Part shown: one piece after another, positions 48,758 to 59,362 of the stretch | How the letters are laid out: every line of letters begins with the position of its first letter | How positions within the stretch are numbered: position 1 is the first letter of the stretch | DNA from: Trichostrongylus colubriformis | Taxonomy: Eukaryota > Nematoda > Chromadorea > Rhabditida > Trichostrongylidae | DNA length: 64,000 nt | Reading direction: 5' to 3' | Assembly: GCA_963978905.1 (NCBI GenBank) | Contig: OZ022256.1 | Location: 37,930,001-37,994,000, forward strand | The notes under the pieces: model-generated | Seen by the model: only the letters and a program-made list of their open reading frames with translations | Told to the model about the DNA's origin: nothing | Database searches by the model: none | Program-made: the position numbers and the translations under genes

Positions 48758-49500
48758 AGTTAGTTTCTTTATTACCCAAATATTTATGCTGTATTTGCCC
48801 AATAAGGGCCACATGCGAAATTTCACGAGAAAAAGTGAGAATTGGGCCCAAATACAGTTCCCCGAATTCACCGCCGGGCGGGCGGGGCCTCCGGATGAAT
48901 GTCCCGTCGTTCGCCGCGGTTGGGAACGCGTGCGGGACTGTTGAAGGCACATTCCGCGCTCGCTGATGGGTGGAGTAACCGTTGACTCCCCACTGGTTGT
49001 CGGACCCCGGGGGCGGATCTACCACGCCCCACTGCAGGCGATAGGGCGTGGAGAGACCGCCTCCCAGCCGCCGACAGCCAATGGAGAGTCAACTGTTGCT
49101 TCACCTACCAGCGAACGCGGAATGTGCCTTCAACGTAACTTTCTGTTTCCACATTGCGTCTCCACCAACGGCGAACGACGAGGCGAGCACTTGCTCGGAG
49201 GCCCCGCCCACCCGGCCGAGGTTTTGTGGTGCTGTATCTTAGCAGGATTAAAATTATTCGCGTAAAACTTTGCATGCGGCCCACATTAGGCTAACACAAC
49301 ATAAATATAGGGTTAACAGAAAAACTCATTTTTCCATGAACGATTTCTTTGCGGAATCATGCTTAAAAAATGAGTTTTTCGGGTAACCATATATTGCTAT
49401 TGGACTTGCTCAATAAGGACCTTATGCAAAGTTTCACGGAAAAAAGTGAGAATCCAGCCGAGATACAACTACTGAATTTGGCGAACGGCGGGGGCGTCAA
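48758..49500. repeat. Cluster of GC-rich dispersed repeats, GGCCCCGCCC family
   Basis: Three copies lie close together: about 48758-48900 (reverse), 49195-49320 (forward) and 49325-49495 (reverse). Each shares the run CGGCCC(T/A)TATTAGGC-like, CATAAAACTTTGCA-like and AGAATC-like blocks with the copy at 10733-10920. Between them is a GC-rich spacer with inverted GTTGACTCCCCA / GGAGAGTCAAC and CCTTCAAC blocks. The whole block is likely one compound foldback. Open frames here are not coding. Confidence 0.6.
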
Positions 49501-50097
49501 CCTCGAGAACACATCGATTTGACCAGTGAATCAGCCATGGTAGCTATTTGAGGAAAGAGGCAGGCTATGATCGAGATAAAATAGGATGGACGAAACCTTG
49601 ATAATAAATGCAACATTATCGGGAGAAAAAGGCAGCACCACTAATTTCGGGTAATAGTATCAAGTAGAAGCTTGTTTTAATGCCTAAAGTCAGGAGGACT
49701 ATATTCTTGTGGTTTTCGAGTGATTTCTTGGTTTCCCTCTTACTTCTGGATACTTCAAAACCCGTTGGTTACTAGAGGTTTTTGCAACATCCTACGTACA
49801 GAGGAGCCATGGTTCTAATTGTGCTGAGATGAAACTCGTTGAAACATTCAGGCCTCTGCGGTGTCGACGGTGTGCTTTTGACCCCTGGCTTTTCCTCCGG
49901 AGTGTTTTTTAGGAAAATGCGTGCGCCGGTGCCTATAATGGCCCACTCTTACGGCTCTGCCTAAGAGACGGTCGTTTGTCGCGGCCTCTTGTAGCTGATT
50001 TGCCAATGAGGCCCATGGGCTCTTGTTGCAACACTAACGCCGACCACGCGACGTGTCTTATACGACGGACGACTCGTCCACATGACCAAACCCTCAG

Positions 50098-50274
50098 GGG
50101 TGTATGTCGTTTGGCGCGGCCCTTGCAGCTAATTTGCCAATGGGGCGCATAGGTGAATCTGGGAGGGCCGTCTGGACTCTCCCAGATTCACCTAAGCCTT
50201 TTTAGGGGGAGGAGCTTTGGCAGTGCACCATTCGCAAATTAGCTCCAAGGGGCCGCGCCAAACGACCGTCTCCC
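50098..50274. mobile_element. Nested Mutator-type MITE with 9-bp duplication
   Basis: The 177-bp insert begins GGGTGTATGTCGTTTGGCGC and ends with the partial complement GCGCCAAACGACCGTCTCCC. It is flanked by perfect 9-bp repeats AACCCTCAG (50089-50097 and 50275-50283). Its ends match those of the surrounding element, so the larger MULE family probably mobilised it. The centre holds a small palindrome (GGTGAATCTGGGAG...). Confidence 0.8.
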
Positions 50275-51515
50275 AACCCTCAGATTTTCGTAATTTATGG
50301 GATTACAGTCGATCGATAACAACGGACGATATTTTGTGGACCTGCATCTATTCGTCTGCTGAAGTAGGCGCGGATTTCGGATATTTTTCCATTTTTTCGG
50401 CATCCTTCGCCTCCGTTCCAGTTTCATCGATAGGAACATTGATTGTTTATTCTAGGGTGGTTGAATTACAATCAATTTGGAGTTGTAATTCAAGCCATCT
50501 TTCAGTAACGTGCAGTAACTATGGACTTCATGTGGTAAGTTATTCGTGTATATTATCTGTTTGACTGTTTATTGAAAGGTTCATTAATATCAATCGTTTT
50601 AATCACACATGCATTTACAAGCATTGTAAATTATATTGAATAGTTTTTCCAGTTACATGTCTTGACATATGTTTACAATAATCTTCGAGTTCGCGCGTCG
50701 CCACTCCTCTAAGTTCGTAAATCCGAGCAAGTCTGAATAAAAATGAATTATTTTCAATCTAGCATCAACTGTGTAAAACAATCTACCTTCCCATGTCTTC
50801 CTCAATTTTTTCCCGTCGTTCGCGGTCTTTCTTATGCAGATGGTTGCTGTCGTCCGGATGCTGGAACTTATGTTTTACTTAGTCTAATACTGGCAACTTA
50901 CGTCTTGACGGCAACGTACCGCTTGTATCCACCGGAGCGTACATTTTGCTTCGAAATCATGTACTTGAACTTCTCCAAGAGCGTCCTCATATCTGGGTGG
51001 TCTCTGCGGACGGTGACGTTCAAGCGGCTGAAGTATAAAGATGCATCCACCAAGTGATTAACTTGCTTAACTTTTAGCGCACTTGTGGAACGCCTCTGCT
51101 GTATTTGTGGCTCTGAGGTCCACAACCTCCCATTTTTTCCACATACATATCTTTAGAGGGACCATCGAACTACGTCGCATGCAAGTACTCCAGGGAATCC
51201 TTGCATTTTTCATAAGCGATGTGGTCAGCCGAACAGGTGGCCTCCACAGCGCTAGTACTTGATAAATTTAGATTTACTTCACCAAATCTACGTAAATTTT
51301 GTATTATTAGGTTGTCGGGAAAGTTCTTTCGTTTTTTAAAAACTTGCTTTTTTCCCTCAAAACTGCTTTCCAGAAATTTCTTCTGTACATGTATATGTAG
51401 TACAAGTTCTCACGCATCTATAGGTATTGTTGTCTTCCATCTCCCGGATAACCCTTTTCGGCAAAATAAAAACATCAAAAGTCACCTCATTTTCAAACCC
51501 AATTTTTTTCTTTGA

Positions 51516-51908
51516 ATGGCGTTAGACAGGGAAAGTAAAAGGTGATAAGCCGATGGTGCAAGATCAGGGCTATAAGGCAGCAATTTTTATCCAAACTCAA
51601 AAATTTTTTTTAAAAAAATTAAAAATTTTTTTTACCACTATTGAAAAATGACTCGCCAAAAAATTCTCGAGCTCGAATAAAAATTGCTACCCCATCCACC
51701 TTATAGCCCTGATGGCGTTAGACAGGGAAAGTAAAAGGTGATAAGCCGATGGTGCAAGATCAGGGCTATAAGGCAGCAATTTTTATCCAAACTCAAAAAT
51801 TTTTTTTAAAAAAATTAAAAATTTTTTTTACCACTATTGAAAAATGACTCGCCAAAAAATTCTCGAGCTCGAATAAAAAATGCTACCCCATCCACCTTAT
51901 AGCCCTGA
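51516..51908. repeat. 196-bp tandem duplication within the mariner derivative
   Basis: The unit beginning ATGGCGTTAGACAGGG recurs at 51516 and 51712, with nearly identical sequence through the poly-A/poly-T palindrome and CCCCATCCACCTTATAGCCC. Each unit is itself nearly palindromic at its ends. Confidence 0.9.
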
Positions 51909-51963
51909 TCTTGCTCCATCGGATTATCACCTTTTCCTTTCCCTGTCTAACGCCATTCAAGGA
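51892..51963 (+). pseudogene. Mariner transposase catalytic-motif fragment
   Basis: Twenty-four codons read PPYSPDLAPSDYHLF and on, which is the conserved third-aspartate motif of mariner transposases (Asp at 51922). The inverted copies in the left arm read the same motif on the minus strand with that Asp changed to Ala. Nothing else of the enzyme remains. Confidence 0.8.
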
Positions 51964-52419
51964 AAAATTTTTTTATAATTTTTGTATTGAAAATGAGGTT
52001 GACCTTTGATATGTTTATTTTGCCGAAAAAGCTTATCCGGGAGATGGTAGACAATAATACCTATAGATGCGTGAGAACTTGTACTACATATATATGTACA
52101 GAAGAAATTTCTGGAAAGCAGTTTTGAGGGGAAAAAGCAAGTTTTAAAAAACGAAAGAACTTTCCCGACAACCTAATATTAACATTACCTCAAGGCAGAG
52201 CCGCCTGGGGAGGAAGACCACCTCTTCAAAGACAGTGAATGGGTGATAAGGAATCCCAAATAAAATCATTTACTGACTGAAAAATTACGGGTCTGAAATG
52301 CCTACGTACGGCAACCCCCCCCCCATTCCCCCGCGGAAGGCGCTACTTGAGCTGTGTCGAAGGTGACCTCGGTGACCTCATCAGGGCAAGCCAGCTTTTC
52401 TCATAGCAGCCCGCCTCCT

Positions 52420-52600
52420 AAGGTCGACTTTGCCGAGCAATGACTGAGGTGTAGAGTTATGAGCACGATAGCAGAGGGATACTTATCGTATCGTATTAAA
52501 ACCGTTTTGATCGAAATGACGTGGTGCTTGACGGGTAAGCTTTCGTGGCGGAACATCCACCGATCAATTGGATCGAATGATAACAAGAAAATATCCCTAC
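52420..52600. repeat. Diverged repeat shared with 21.4 kb
   Basis: The stretch GCCGAGCAATGACTGAGGTG through ATCGTATCGTATTAAAACCG and GATCGAAATGACGTG matches 21385-21540 with moderate divergence. Since this copy lies within the MULE, the pair probably marks related transposon DNA. Confidence 0.5.
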
Positions 52601-54854
52601 CACTGCCTTTGAGTGTCCTACCACTCAGGCACCGCCGCAACCCTCCCGTGCCCTTGAATGAACTTCCCCGAGTTGCAAGTGTCTCTACGCCTGAAAATGA
52701 AAGGATTATATTTGAAGCACAGGAAGCAAACCAATGTTACCTGTTCCAAGCCTGTGCCATATGAAATGCGCGGTCTTCCACTTTTGCTACGGGGAACGGG
52801 CGCCTTACTGCAGCTATAGACGTTTTCTCGGAATCCAGAACAATCCTCAACGGGCTCATCGGCCTTGGGTGATGTGTTTCGAAAAGGTTTTCAGGTGCCC
52901 GAAAATCCTCAGCTACACTCTTTCACTTTTCCGCTCGTCATAGCATACAGCAGAGGCGCTTATATTCGTCCAGTGCACACCCCATGCACGGTGTAGAATT
53001 GTGCGAGTTCTTTGGGCTGCTTCGTGTGTACACCTTCGGCAACGATAGGGTAAAGGCCGCTCTTGGATGCCATCTTAACAGAACATGCATTTATTCTGCT
53101 TCGATTTCAATATTGGACTCCTGACTTCTACTGTTTCCTCCGAGTAATACACATGCAGCTCCTACACATGTAGCTCCGGGGTTTGTTCCTGCACAAACAT
53201 CCTACCATCGCTTAGTCGCGCCAAATCTTCTGGTATGTTCTCCAGTGTTATTTCTCTATCCTGTGAATTGATCGCTCTGAAATTTTTCTTATGGCCCTCT
53301 TGAACAGTTGGACGTGGATGAAAGTTCAATCGCTTACCGAGAAATTGCCTGCCTCTTCATTCCAAACTCGTCTCCTATCACCTGAACAGAGAAAGTATCA
53401 AGTATTTGGGTATTATAAAATTCTTCATTAAACCTATATCAATCTCCGACCTCCGTCTTGCACGAAAGGCACTGGTAGACGTCGTATTCTGATTCTTCCG
53501 AACCAGCGCGAATGCATGCAACATAGTCGAGTCTTTAATTCTATAAGTGTTAATACTTCCCTCTTCAAAAACTTACTTACCTCTTTTCCTCTCTTATATG
53601 TAGACAGCCCTGGTCGTGAGTCCGGGGCGCTGAAATTGCATTATAGAGGGTCCCAGGAGAGCCGGAAAAAAGACTGTAGGGAGTGATCATAGTGAAAAAC
53701 AGAACACAGCGGAGAGCACGAGTTGCGATATATTTTTGATGTGAATTTCGTTTTGTACCCGGCCGTAAGAATGTCATGACCCTATCTCGGTCTCACCTCT
53801 TTCATCTTTAGTGAGGTGTGAATATTTCGTGTCTCCTATGCCCATGAGTATACCGAATGACTAATGTCCATCGCACCTTTTCCAATCCCCTCAAGGGAAA
53901 GTCAACGGGATATGTCACCATATAACGATGTCAGGCTGTCTATCTTAACAATATGTAAAGGTTGAAGGACCGAAAAGATACTATTCTTGAAAATCAACCT
54001 TACCATTGCTGTCAAGCTATGACTACTACTACTACTTATGAAAGCTACTAAGAAAATATATGAAAAAGCACTCATGAAAAGCGTTCACACATGGTCATCG
54101 ATTGTAGCTTTCAGGTTAGAAAAAAGCTCTCAAAAGTATACTGTTAGCGAATTGAAAAGAATGTTTCGTGATCCCACAATGGCCATGAAACTATGCTCTC
54201 CTAGCATGCAAACAGCATAAGAGTGATGGAGCCCCTTCATATCCAGCTTAAACTTACCATTATTCCTGATTAGCGCTCTGCAGCAACAAGATTAAGAGTC
54301 TGCAGCAAGAATATCGAGAACTATCCAGCAGCTAAATAGTAGTTGAATAGCAGTAGAATAGCCGTTGAACAGAATTAAAATAGATAGAGAATAAGCAAAT
54401 TATTTCAGCTCTTTATACACGCTGTAACAAATAAACAACAACAAATTATTCAAGAATAACTTACCACACAAAAACCACTGCAGGTTACTGAAAGGTGGCT
54501 TGAATTACAACTTCAAAATGATTGTAATACAATCACCCCAGAGTAAACAATCAGTGTTCTATTGATGAAACTGGAACGGAGGCGAAGGATGCCGAAAAAT
54601 GGAGAAAATATCCGAAATCCACGTCTACTTCAGCAGACGAATAGATGCAGGTCCGCATAATATCGTCCGTTGTGGATCGTCGATTCTACGCCGATCAATT
54701 ACGGAAAACTGATGGTTTGGTCATGCGTAAGTCGTGCGAGTCGTGCGTAAGACGCGTCGCGTGGTCAGCGTTAGGGTGGCAGCAACAGTCCATGGGCCCC
54801 AATGGCAAATCACTTACAAGGGGCCGCGCCAAACGACATACACCCCTCTGCCAC

Positions 54855-55860
54855 TTGTATTAGTGGTGCACTCTGAAGAATTAATCTGCAATTCCCTGCT
54901 ATTCACTCACAACTATTGTCTCATTGTTTTATATTTCTGAATGGAAAAGAAGAAAACAAGAAACAGCGGCAGTGGAATTGGGGGATGGTAGATATACAGT
55001 ATCATATACATATATTGGTAGGTCTCCTATGGTGCCCATCACAGGTCGGTCAATTCGACTATATAGGCGTTGTTCCAGACGAGTTACCCCACTAAGACAG
55101 TGTGCAAAGCGGGTGTGGCAAGAATGCTACTCACGGTCTAATTGTTAGCATCTCAATAGCAATGTGGCGACGATAAGGTGTGCCATCCGGTCACCGTCCC
55201 TTTCCTCGGAGGTAACACATGCTAACGGCCTTACTGTGCAGCGAAGTGATTGGCAGAAGGTTTTCATTCTGCGTAATTCGGTAACTTTCCGTATGAGAGT
55301 GCCAGTAGGCCGAATGATTCGCGTGGGCGCGTTTAGCGCACGGCGCTATGGACGAGCTGAGGCGCTGTATTAATTTGGTCCTAAACAGGGTCAAGCATGG
55401 CAACAAGGAAAATCTTCGGAAAATACGACCCCCATCCCAAAAAAGGGGGTCTCCTTACGACACCCCTCACCTTTCTTCAGCTTCCGCTATTTCTGCGGAT
55501 TCTACCGAGCCAATGCGACCCGATGCATCAATGAAATTGAGAGTCTAGGGTGAAAAAAGACTGAGCCCAAACTCCTAACAAGTAAGCAGCCAATGCGAGC
55601 CATTGCATCAGAAATTGAGAGCCTATGGTGAAAAAAACACTGGGCCCAAGCCCCTAACAAAGAAAGAGAAACAAGAATTTGACGAAACTTACTACTTATA
55701 TTCCGAAACACGAGAGTCTAACAAGGAAAGGGTTATTGATAGAGCTCCGAATAATGATTATAACTGAGAAAACCTAAACTGCAAAATCCCATTCTGAAGC
55801 GAATTAGGAGGGGTCAAAGTTTGTCTGTGACATTTCTTCGGCGAGGCACTTTGCCGTCAG
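54855..55860. other. No supported gene; small direct repeat
   Basis: Around 55510-55660 the phrase CCAATGCGA(C/G)CC(G/A)ATGCATCA...AATTGAGAG(C/T)CTA occurs twice about 80 bases apart. A CGACCCCC motif near 55424-55440 belongs to the poly-G/TCGTA family in reverse. No exons are recognised. Confidence 0.4.
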
Positions 55861-55879
55861 CACGGGTTGTTGCTGGTGG

Positions 55880-56150
55880 GGGTCGCTAGGTCGAATTTCC
55901 GCGCGACCGGCTGTGGCGAGCAGTGCGGCAAGTACAAGTCGTTTGGAATTCCGCTCAAGACGCAGTGATCTGGTACCGTGAGGGACCTTCAAAGGTAGGC
56001 AAACTCCCGAAGTTTTCAACTTGCAATCTTTGAAAGTCCCTTACGGTACCAGCTCATTGCGTCTTGAGCGGAATTCCCAACGGTTCGTACTGACGGCGCC
56101 GCGAGTGCGACGCCGCAAGCGGAAATTAGACCTATCGACCCCCAGCCCTC
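55880..56150. repeat. Foldback repeat, GAATTCCGCTCAAGACGCA family
   Basis: The left arm (GGAATTCCGCTCAAGACGCA and on, about 55880-56000) and the right arm (TGCGTCTTGAGCGGAATTCC, about 56025-56150) are inverted copies, with GGTACCGTGAGGGACCTTCAA next to the centre. A single diverged arm occurs at about 42195-42310. Confidence 0.65.
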
Positions 56151-56168
56151 GTTGCTGAGTCAGCAACG

Positions 56169-56239
56169 GCCACCGTAGCTCACTGGTAGTGTTCCGGATC
56201 TGCAGAGTGGTTGACGAAGGTTTGCTCGCCGCCGGTGAG
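56169..56239 (+). other. tRNA-like sequence, possibly SINE-derived
   Basis: CACCGTAGCTCACTGGTAG resembles the acceptor and D-arm (A box) of a tRNA, and CGGTG at 56233-56237 could close the acceptor stem with CACCG at 56171-56175. A proper B box (GGTTCGA) is absent; the position reads GAAGGTTTGCTC. I treat it as a degenerate tRNA or tRNA-derived repeat, not a functional gene. Confidence 0.3.
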
Positions 56240-56343
56240 GTTGTGTTTCATTGTTAGTAAGTGCTTTTCTTTCATTTCTGAGCGTTTCGTTCTACAGGTA
56301 CCTATCGCACTAATCATTTACTCTGCCACTTTATTTATAACTA

Positions 56344-56780
56344 CACTGGTGTGCAAAAGTTAGGGACGAGATGGATAAAGTCACATAAAACACTAATGAC
56401 TGGGTGGAAGTAAGTAAAAGTGTGGGAGCATGTTGCCACTCATCTAAGAGATATGCACAGGAAACTAGACTTTTCTCGGTGGAAGAAGAGCTTGTATAAA
56501 AAGCTAAATATGGCCGACCGCGCAAATCGAGGCAGTCTGTGGGTACGGAAAAAATTTTCTCAATCAAGAAGTGGCTACAAAGAACTGTGGAAGTAAGCCT
56601 TCGATATATCAAGCCCCGAAGAGAGCATCTGGATGGCATTACTCGAGAAAGGATCATAGGGAAGCTCGAAGAAGGTTGAACCATGAAGAGTGTAGCTCAG
56701 GAGTTCGGTATCGCTCACAGCGTCGTTTCACGTGCATGTAGAGCTCCGAACCTTTGGTACTGCTGCCCGAAGACGAGGTG
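56344..56780 (+). mobile_element. Tc1-like transposon fragment
   Basis: After a TA at 56342-56343, the sequence CACTGGTGTGCAAAAGTTAG is a Tc1-type terminus. From 56626 the plus-strand frame reads HLDGITRERIIGKLEEG, then a stop, then MKSVAQEFGIAHSVVSRACRA, the N-terminal HTH of Tc1-like transposases. The sequence then leaves frame and runs into a hairpin at 56800-56905. The catalytic domain and the 3' end are missing. Confidence 0.65.
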
Positions 56781-57001
56781 GCCGGTCAAGGACAACTACA
56801 CCAAGGGCTCGCTGAGCGGCGAGAGTGAGAGTGTGTGGCGGGGTGAGAGGGTCTGGTACACTCTCACCCAAGTCCGCAGGCCACGCCCTATCAAGCGCCT
56901 CGAAATCGGCTGTACCATCGCGAAGCACTCTGAATGCCGCAAAGCAAATTTCCTTCCCTGTTAGCACACACCCCCTTTTTACATGCTAATCTAAAGAAAC
57001 A

Positions 57002-57241
57002 TTACCTTCCACTAGGCTTTAAAATGCAACAGCCGAGGCTTTTCACAGTCTCGTGAACAGTCGTGAGTGCTACATAGTAACCGGCGCCGGTACCGTTGCA
57101 TTGCATAACAAACACTCCGCAATTTGCCCTGACAATAATGCGACCATCCGGACACCGAATACCACGTAGAGTTGTGTGATGTGGAGCTGGCTGATACTGA
57201 CTTCCATAACGAAGAGGTGCATACCACAAAAATCTACACTG
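57002..57241 (-). CDS. Unidentified candidate exon
   Basis: A minus-strand frame follows a GTGTAG acceptor and reads about 78 codons (WYAPLRYGSQYQPAPHH, GIRCPDGRIIVRANCGVF, GTGAGYYVALTTVHE, KSLGCCILKPSGR) to a GTAATG donor near 57003. Cysteine spacing and codon-like composition suggest a secreted-protein exon. Another frame in the same place is also open. A hydrophobic signal-like stretch on the same strand near 57790-57860 (STVLLIGTSTIADE) could be an upstream exon, but no in-phase join was found. I do not recognise the family. Confidence 0.25.
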   Translation of the reverse strand, partial: QCRFLWYAPLRYGSQYQPAPHHTTLRGIRCPDGRIIVRANCGVFVMQCNGTGAGYYVALTTVHETVKSLGCCILKPSGR

Positions 57242-57897
57242 TGCTAAGCGCAGTAAGGCATTGTTCAGAATTAGCTATTCGGGCGATCAGAAGATTGGAG
57301 GGAAAGATAGGATACTTACACAACCGACGTTCAGGCATCATTCGAAGTATACTCAACCCACTGCTGTTGGGTCTCTACATATCTTTCAAGGAACATTGCA
57401 CGCTGACCTCAACCTAACTTCCCCGCGGCTGGGTCGTTTTGAGACTAAATAAATGTTACGGCATGTGTACTTTCGCTTCAGCATACGCTGAGCCTCCATG
57501 CAGGGGGCTTAGTAATGCGCGTTCTTTCTCAAGACCCTTGCCTTGCTTATTATATCGCTGCATGTTTGTCATGCATACTACATAGGAAACACTTACTAAC
57601 GCGATGTGTTTCAAATGCAACTTTTACAAAAAAAAGAGCAACCCTTCGAACCAGGTTCCAAGGCTGCTCTACAAACAATCAGCCGCTTCCACAACGATGA
57701 CCGAAGGTTCATAGTAAGCTTCTTGCTTACTATGAAGTTTAATCTAGGAGACATCATTTCGTAGGTACTTACAGCTGTCTGGATTATCGTAGCTCATCAT
57801 GAGCTCGTCGGCGATGGTTGATGTACCTATTAGGAGTACAGTGGAAGCAAATATCGAGTGTTCCTTCTGTTTGTGAAGGAAATACCGCGAATATCTT

Positions 57898-59362
57898 GCC
57901 TGCGGTAGGGGTATGTACAAAGTGGTACGAATGGAAATTTTCGCACATATGGTGCGAGGAAACAATTACGAGGTGCGAGAATCAAGAGGTCATCTGTTGC
58001 CCAAAACCTGCATGAACAGCAAGCAAGGTCAAGTAATTAAGGTTTAAACTGACTAGAAAAGGGAAGTACCAAAATAGAAGAGGAAGTCGAATGATTTCAA
58101 TTACAAACTATAATATTAATAATAACGTAAATTCAATAATAATTCATTATTTTATATATCAAACATGGAAAAATGACTATGACCTTAAAATTTCGAAATC
58201 CAGTAATACAGCACCCAGAATATTACTTTCAAATTATAGGGTATGAAACAATGAAGTTAATAAATTGGTCCGCCAACCAAGGTAGGCATGGTATTCGCCA
58301 AAGCCATATAACAGTGTCATAATTAACGAAGACGATGAAGTTGTAGCTGCTGCTTATCGAAGTGCTAGGCAGACCTCCGACTTTTGCAGTGTGAGTAAAT
58401 TTGATGGAATCTAATGTTTTCTATTTGACACTGACGATCAACTCTCCCTTCATTGACAGCGAAGATCATCATTTATGGATATTCATTGTACTGCTAGCTA
58501 GTGCAAACCGGTCAAGATACTTTTTGTGAGACCATCTCAGCGTCTCAAAAATCCTAGAAACAGGTAGACCATTGAGGATCCCAGACAAATTACTTCCCTC
58601 CTCTACAAACACCTTTTCCAACTCCTAACCAAAAATACGAGTAAAAAATATGAGAGGGAGAAAAAGAAACATTTCACCCCCCCCCCCCCTCCCTCCCCGC
58701 TCCCTTCCAAAAAAACCTCGCTGTGGATGGGATGCATAATGCCCATGCATTCGATGAACATGTTATTTTCCAGCAAAATGCCGGAGGAGAAACTCATACA
58801 TTCGTCTAAAAATGTGAGGAAAGGTATCCGACCTCTCGGGATCTTTTGGGCTCAGTGATAAGTATCCTTCTTCCTTCTTGTTGATCTGGAGCTGAGTCAC
58901 TTAGGCTGGATTTTTTTAGTTTCTCCATTCACTATTCTCCTTTTTTTGTGTCGCCTCATTTTTAAGATACTCTTATCAAGTTTTCCTCAAATATTTTGCT
59001 GCTCGCGTAAAAAACCATCCTAGCGTGTGATCCAAGTATTTTAGCGACACCAACAGTTTCGCCAAAAAGTGATGTGCCTTTTCGAAGAAGTGAATTTACT
59101 GACTAGAAAAGGGAAGTATTAAGCGGAACAAACATATATTCGTAGCATAAATATATGTTTGTTCCGCTTAACATTTCCCTTTTCTAGTCGGTAAATTCTC
59201 TAATTACTTGACCTTACTTGCTGTTAATGCAAGTTTTAGGCAACCGATGACCCCTCGATTCTCGCACCTCGTAATTGCTTCCTCGCACCAGAGGTGCGAA
59301 AGGTTCGCACCATATGTGCGAAAACTTTCATTCGTACCAGTTTGTACCCACCCCCTGCGGTA
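57898..59362. repeat. Foldback element, TGCGAGG family, with inner hairpin
   Basis: The segments at about 57898-58075 and 59160-59362 are inverted copies: both run from CTGCGGTAG through CGCACATATGGTGCGA and GTCATC(T/G)GTTGCC to GACTAGAAAAGGGAA. A second palindrome of about 110 bases at 59097-59205 starts with the same GACTAGAAAAGGGAAGTATT. The enclosed 1.1 kb is AT-rich, with a C-run near 58677, and has no recognised gene. Related hairpins are at 191-1150. Confidence 0.6.

Larger units (their letters stand above)
51307..52176. mobile_element. Palindromic non-autonomous mariner derivative
   Basis: The 870-bp element has TA-flanked ends starting TTAGGTTGTCGGGAAAGTTC (51307) and ending with the complement at 52176; TA is at 51305-51306 and 52177-52178. 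The two arms are long inverted copies of about 200 bases. The centre holds a 196-bp unit repeated in tandem. Remnants of transposase sequence occur in both orientations (separate entry). It lies within the MULE. Confidence 0.85.
50908..53533 (-). pseudogene. MULE transposase remnant
   Basis: Several minus-strand pieces fit a Mutator-like transposase in order. 53533-53451 is a Cys-containing, FLYWCH-like piece (DYVACIRAGSEESEYDVYQC). 53381-53338 and 53276-53220 join in phase to give VIGDEFGMKRQAISR then AINSQDREITLENIPEDLA; reading on, the frame meets a stop at LHV next to a 15-bp duplication. 53075-52741 is the catalytic core: VAEGVH where families have ADG, QFYTVHGVC, then RIVLDSEKTSIAAVRR with the second Asp kept, and AFHMAQAWNR ending at a GTAACA donor. 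51125-50908 is a likely C-terminal exon (LVDASLYFSRLNVTVRRDHP). Stops interrupt the core and the usual Cys before the late His is replaced, so no active protein is made. Confidence 0.7.
49964..54845 (-). mobile_element. Mutator-like (MULE) DNA transposon, decayed, about 4.9 kb
   Basis: Both ends carry the inverted sequence (G)TCGTTTGGCGCGGCC: the left end is at about 49964-49990, and the right end at 54822-54845 ends CGACATACACCC. Long inverted arms follow (about 49970-50530 and 54483-54845). The flanks share CTCTGCC (49955-49961 and 54846-54852), which I read as a worn 9-bp target duplication. The interior encodes a Mutator-type transposase on the minus strand, now broken. A smaller relative (50098-50274) and a mariner derivative (51307-52176) inserted later. 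Confidence 0.75.

Noticed and set aside
48617..49265. Overlapping frames of 90-111 codons on both strands
   Set aside because: They arise from the GC-rich palindromic repeat block.
56169..56239. Functional tRNA gene
   Set aside because: Lacks a proper B box and T-arm; kept only as a tRNA-like sequence.
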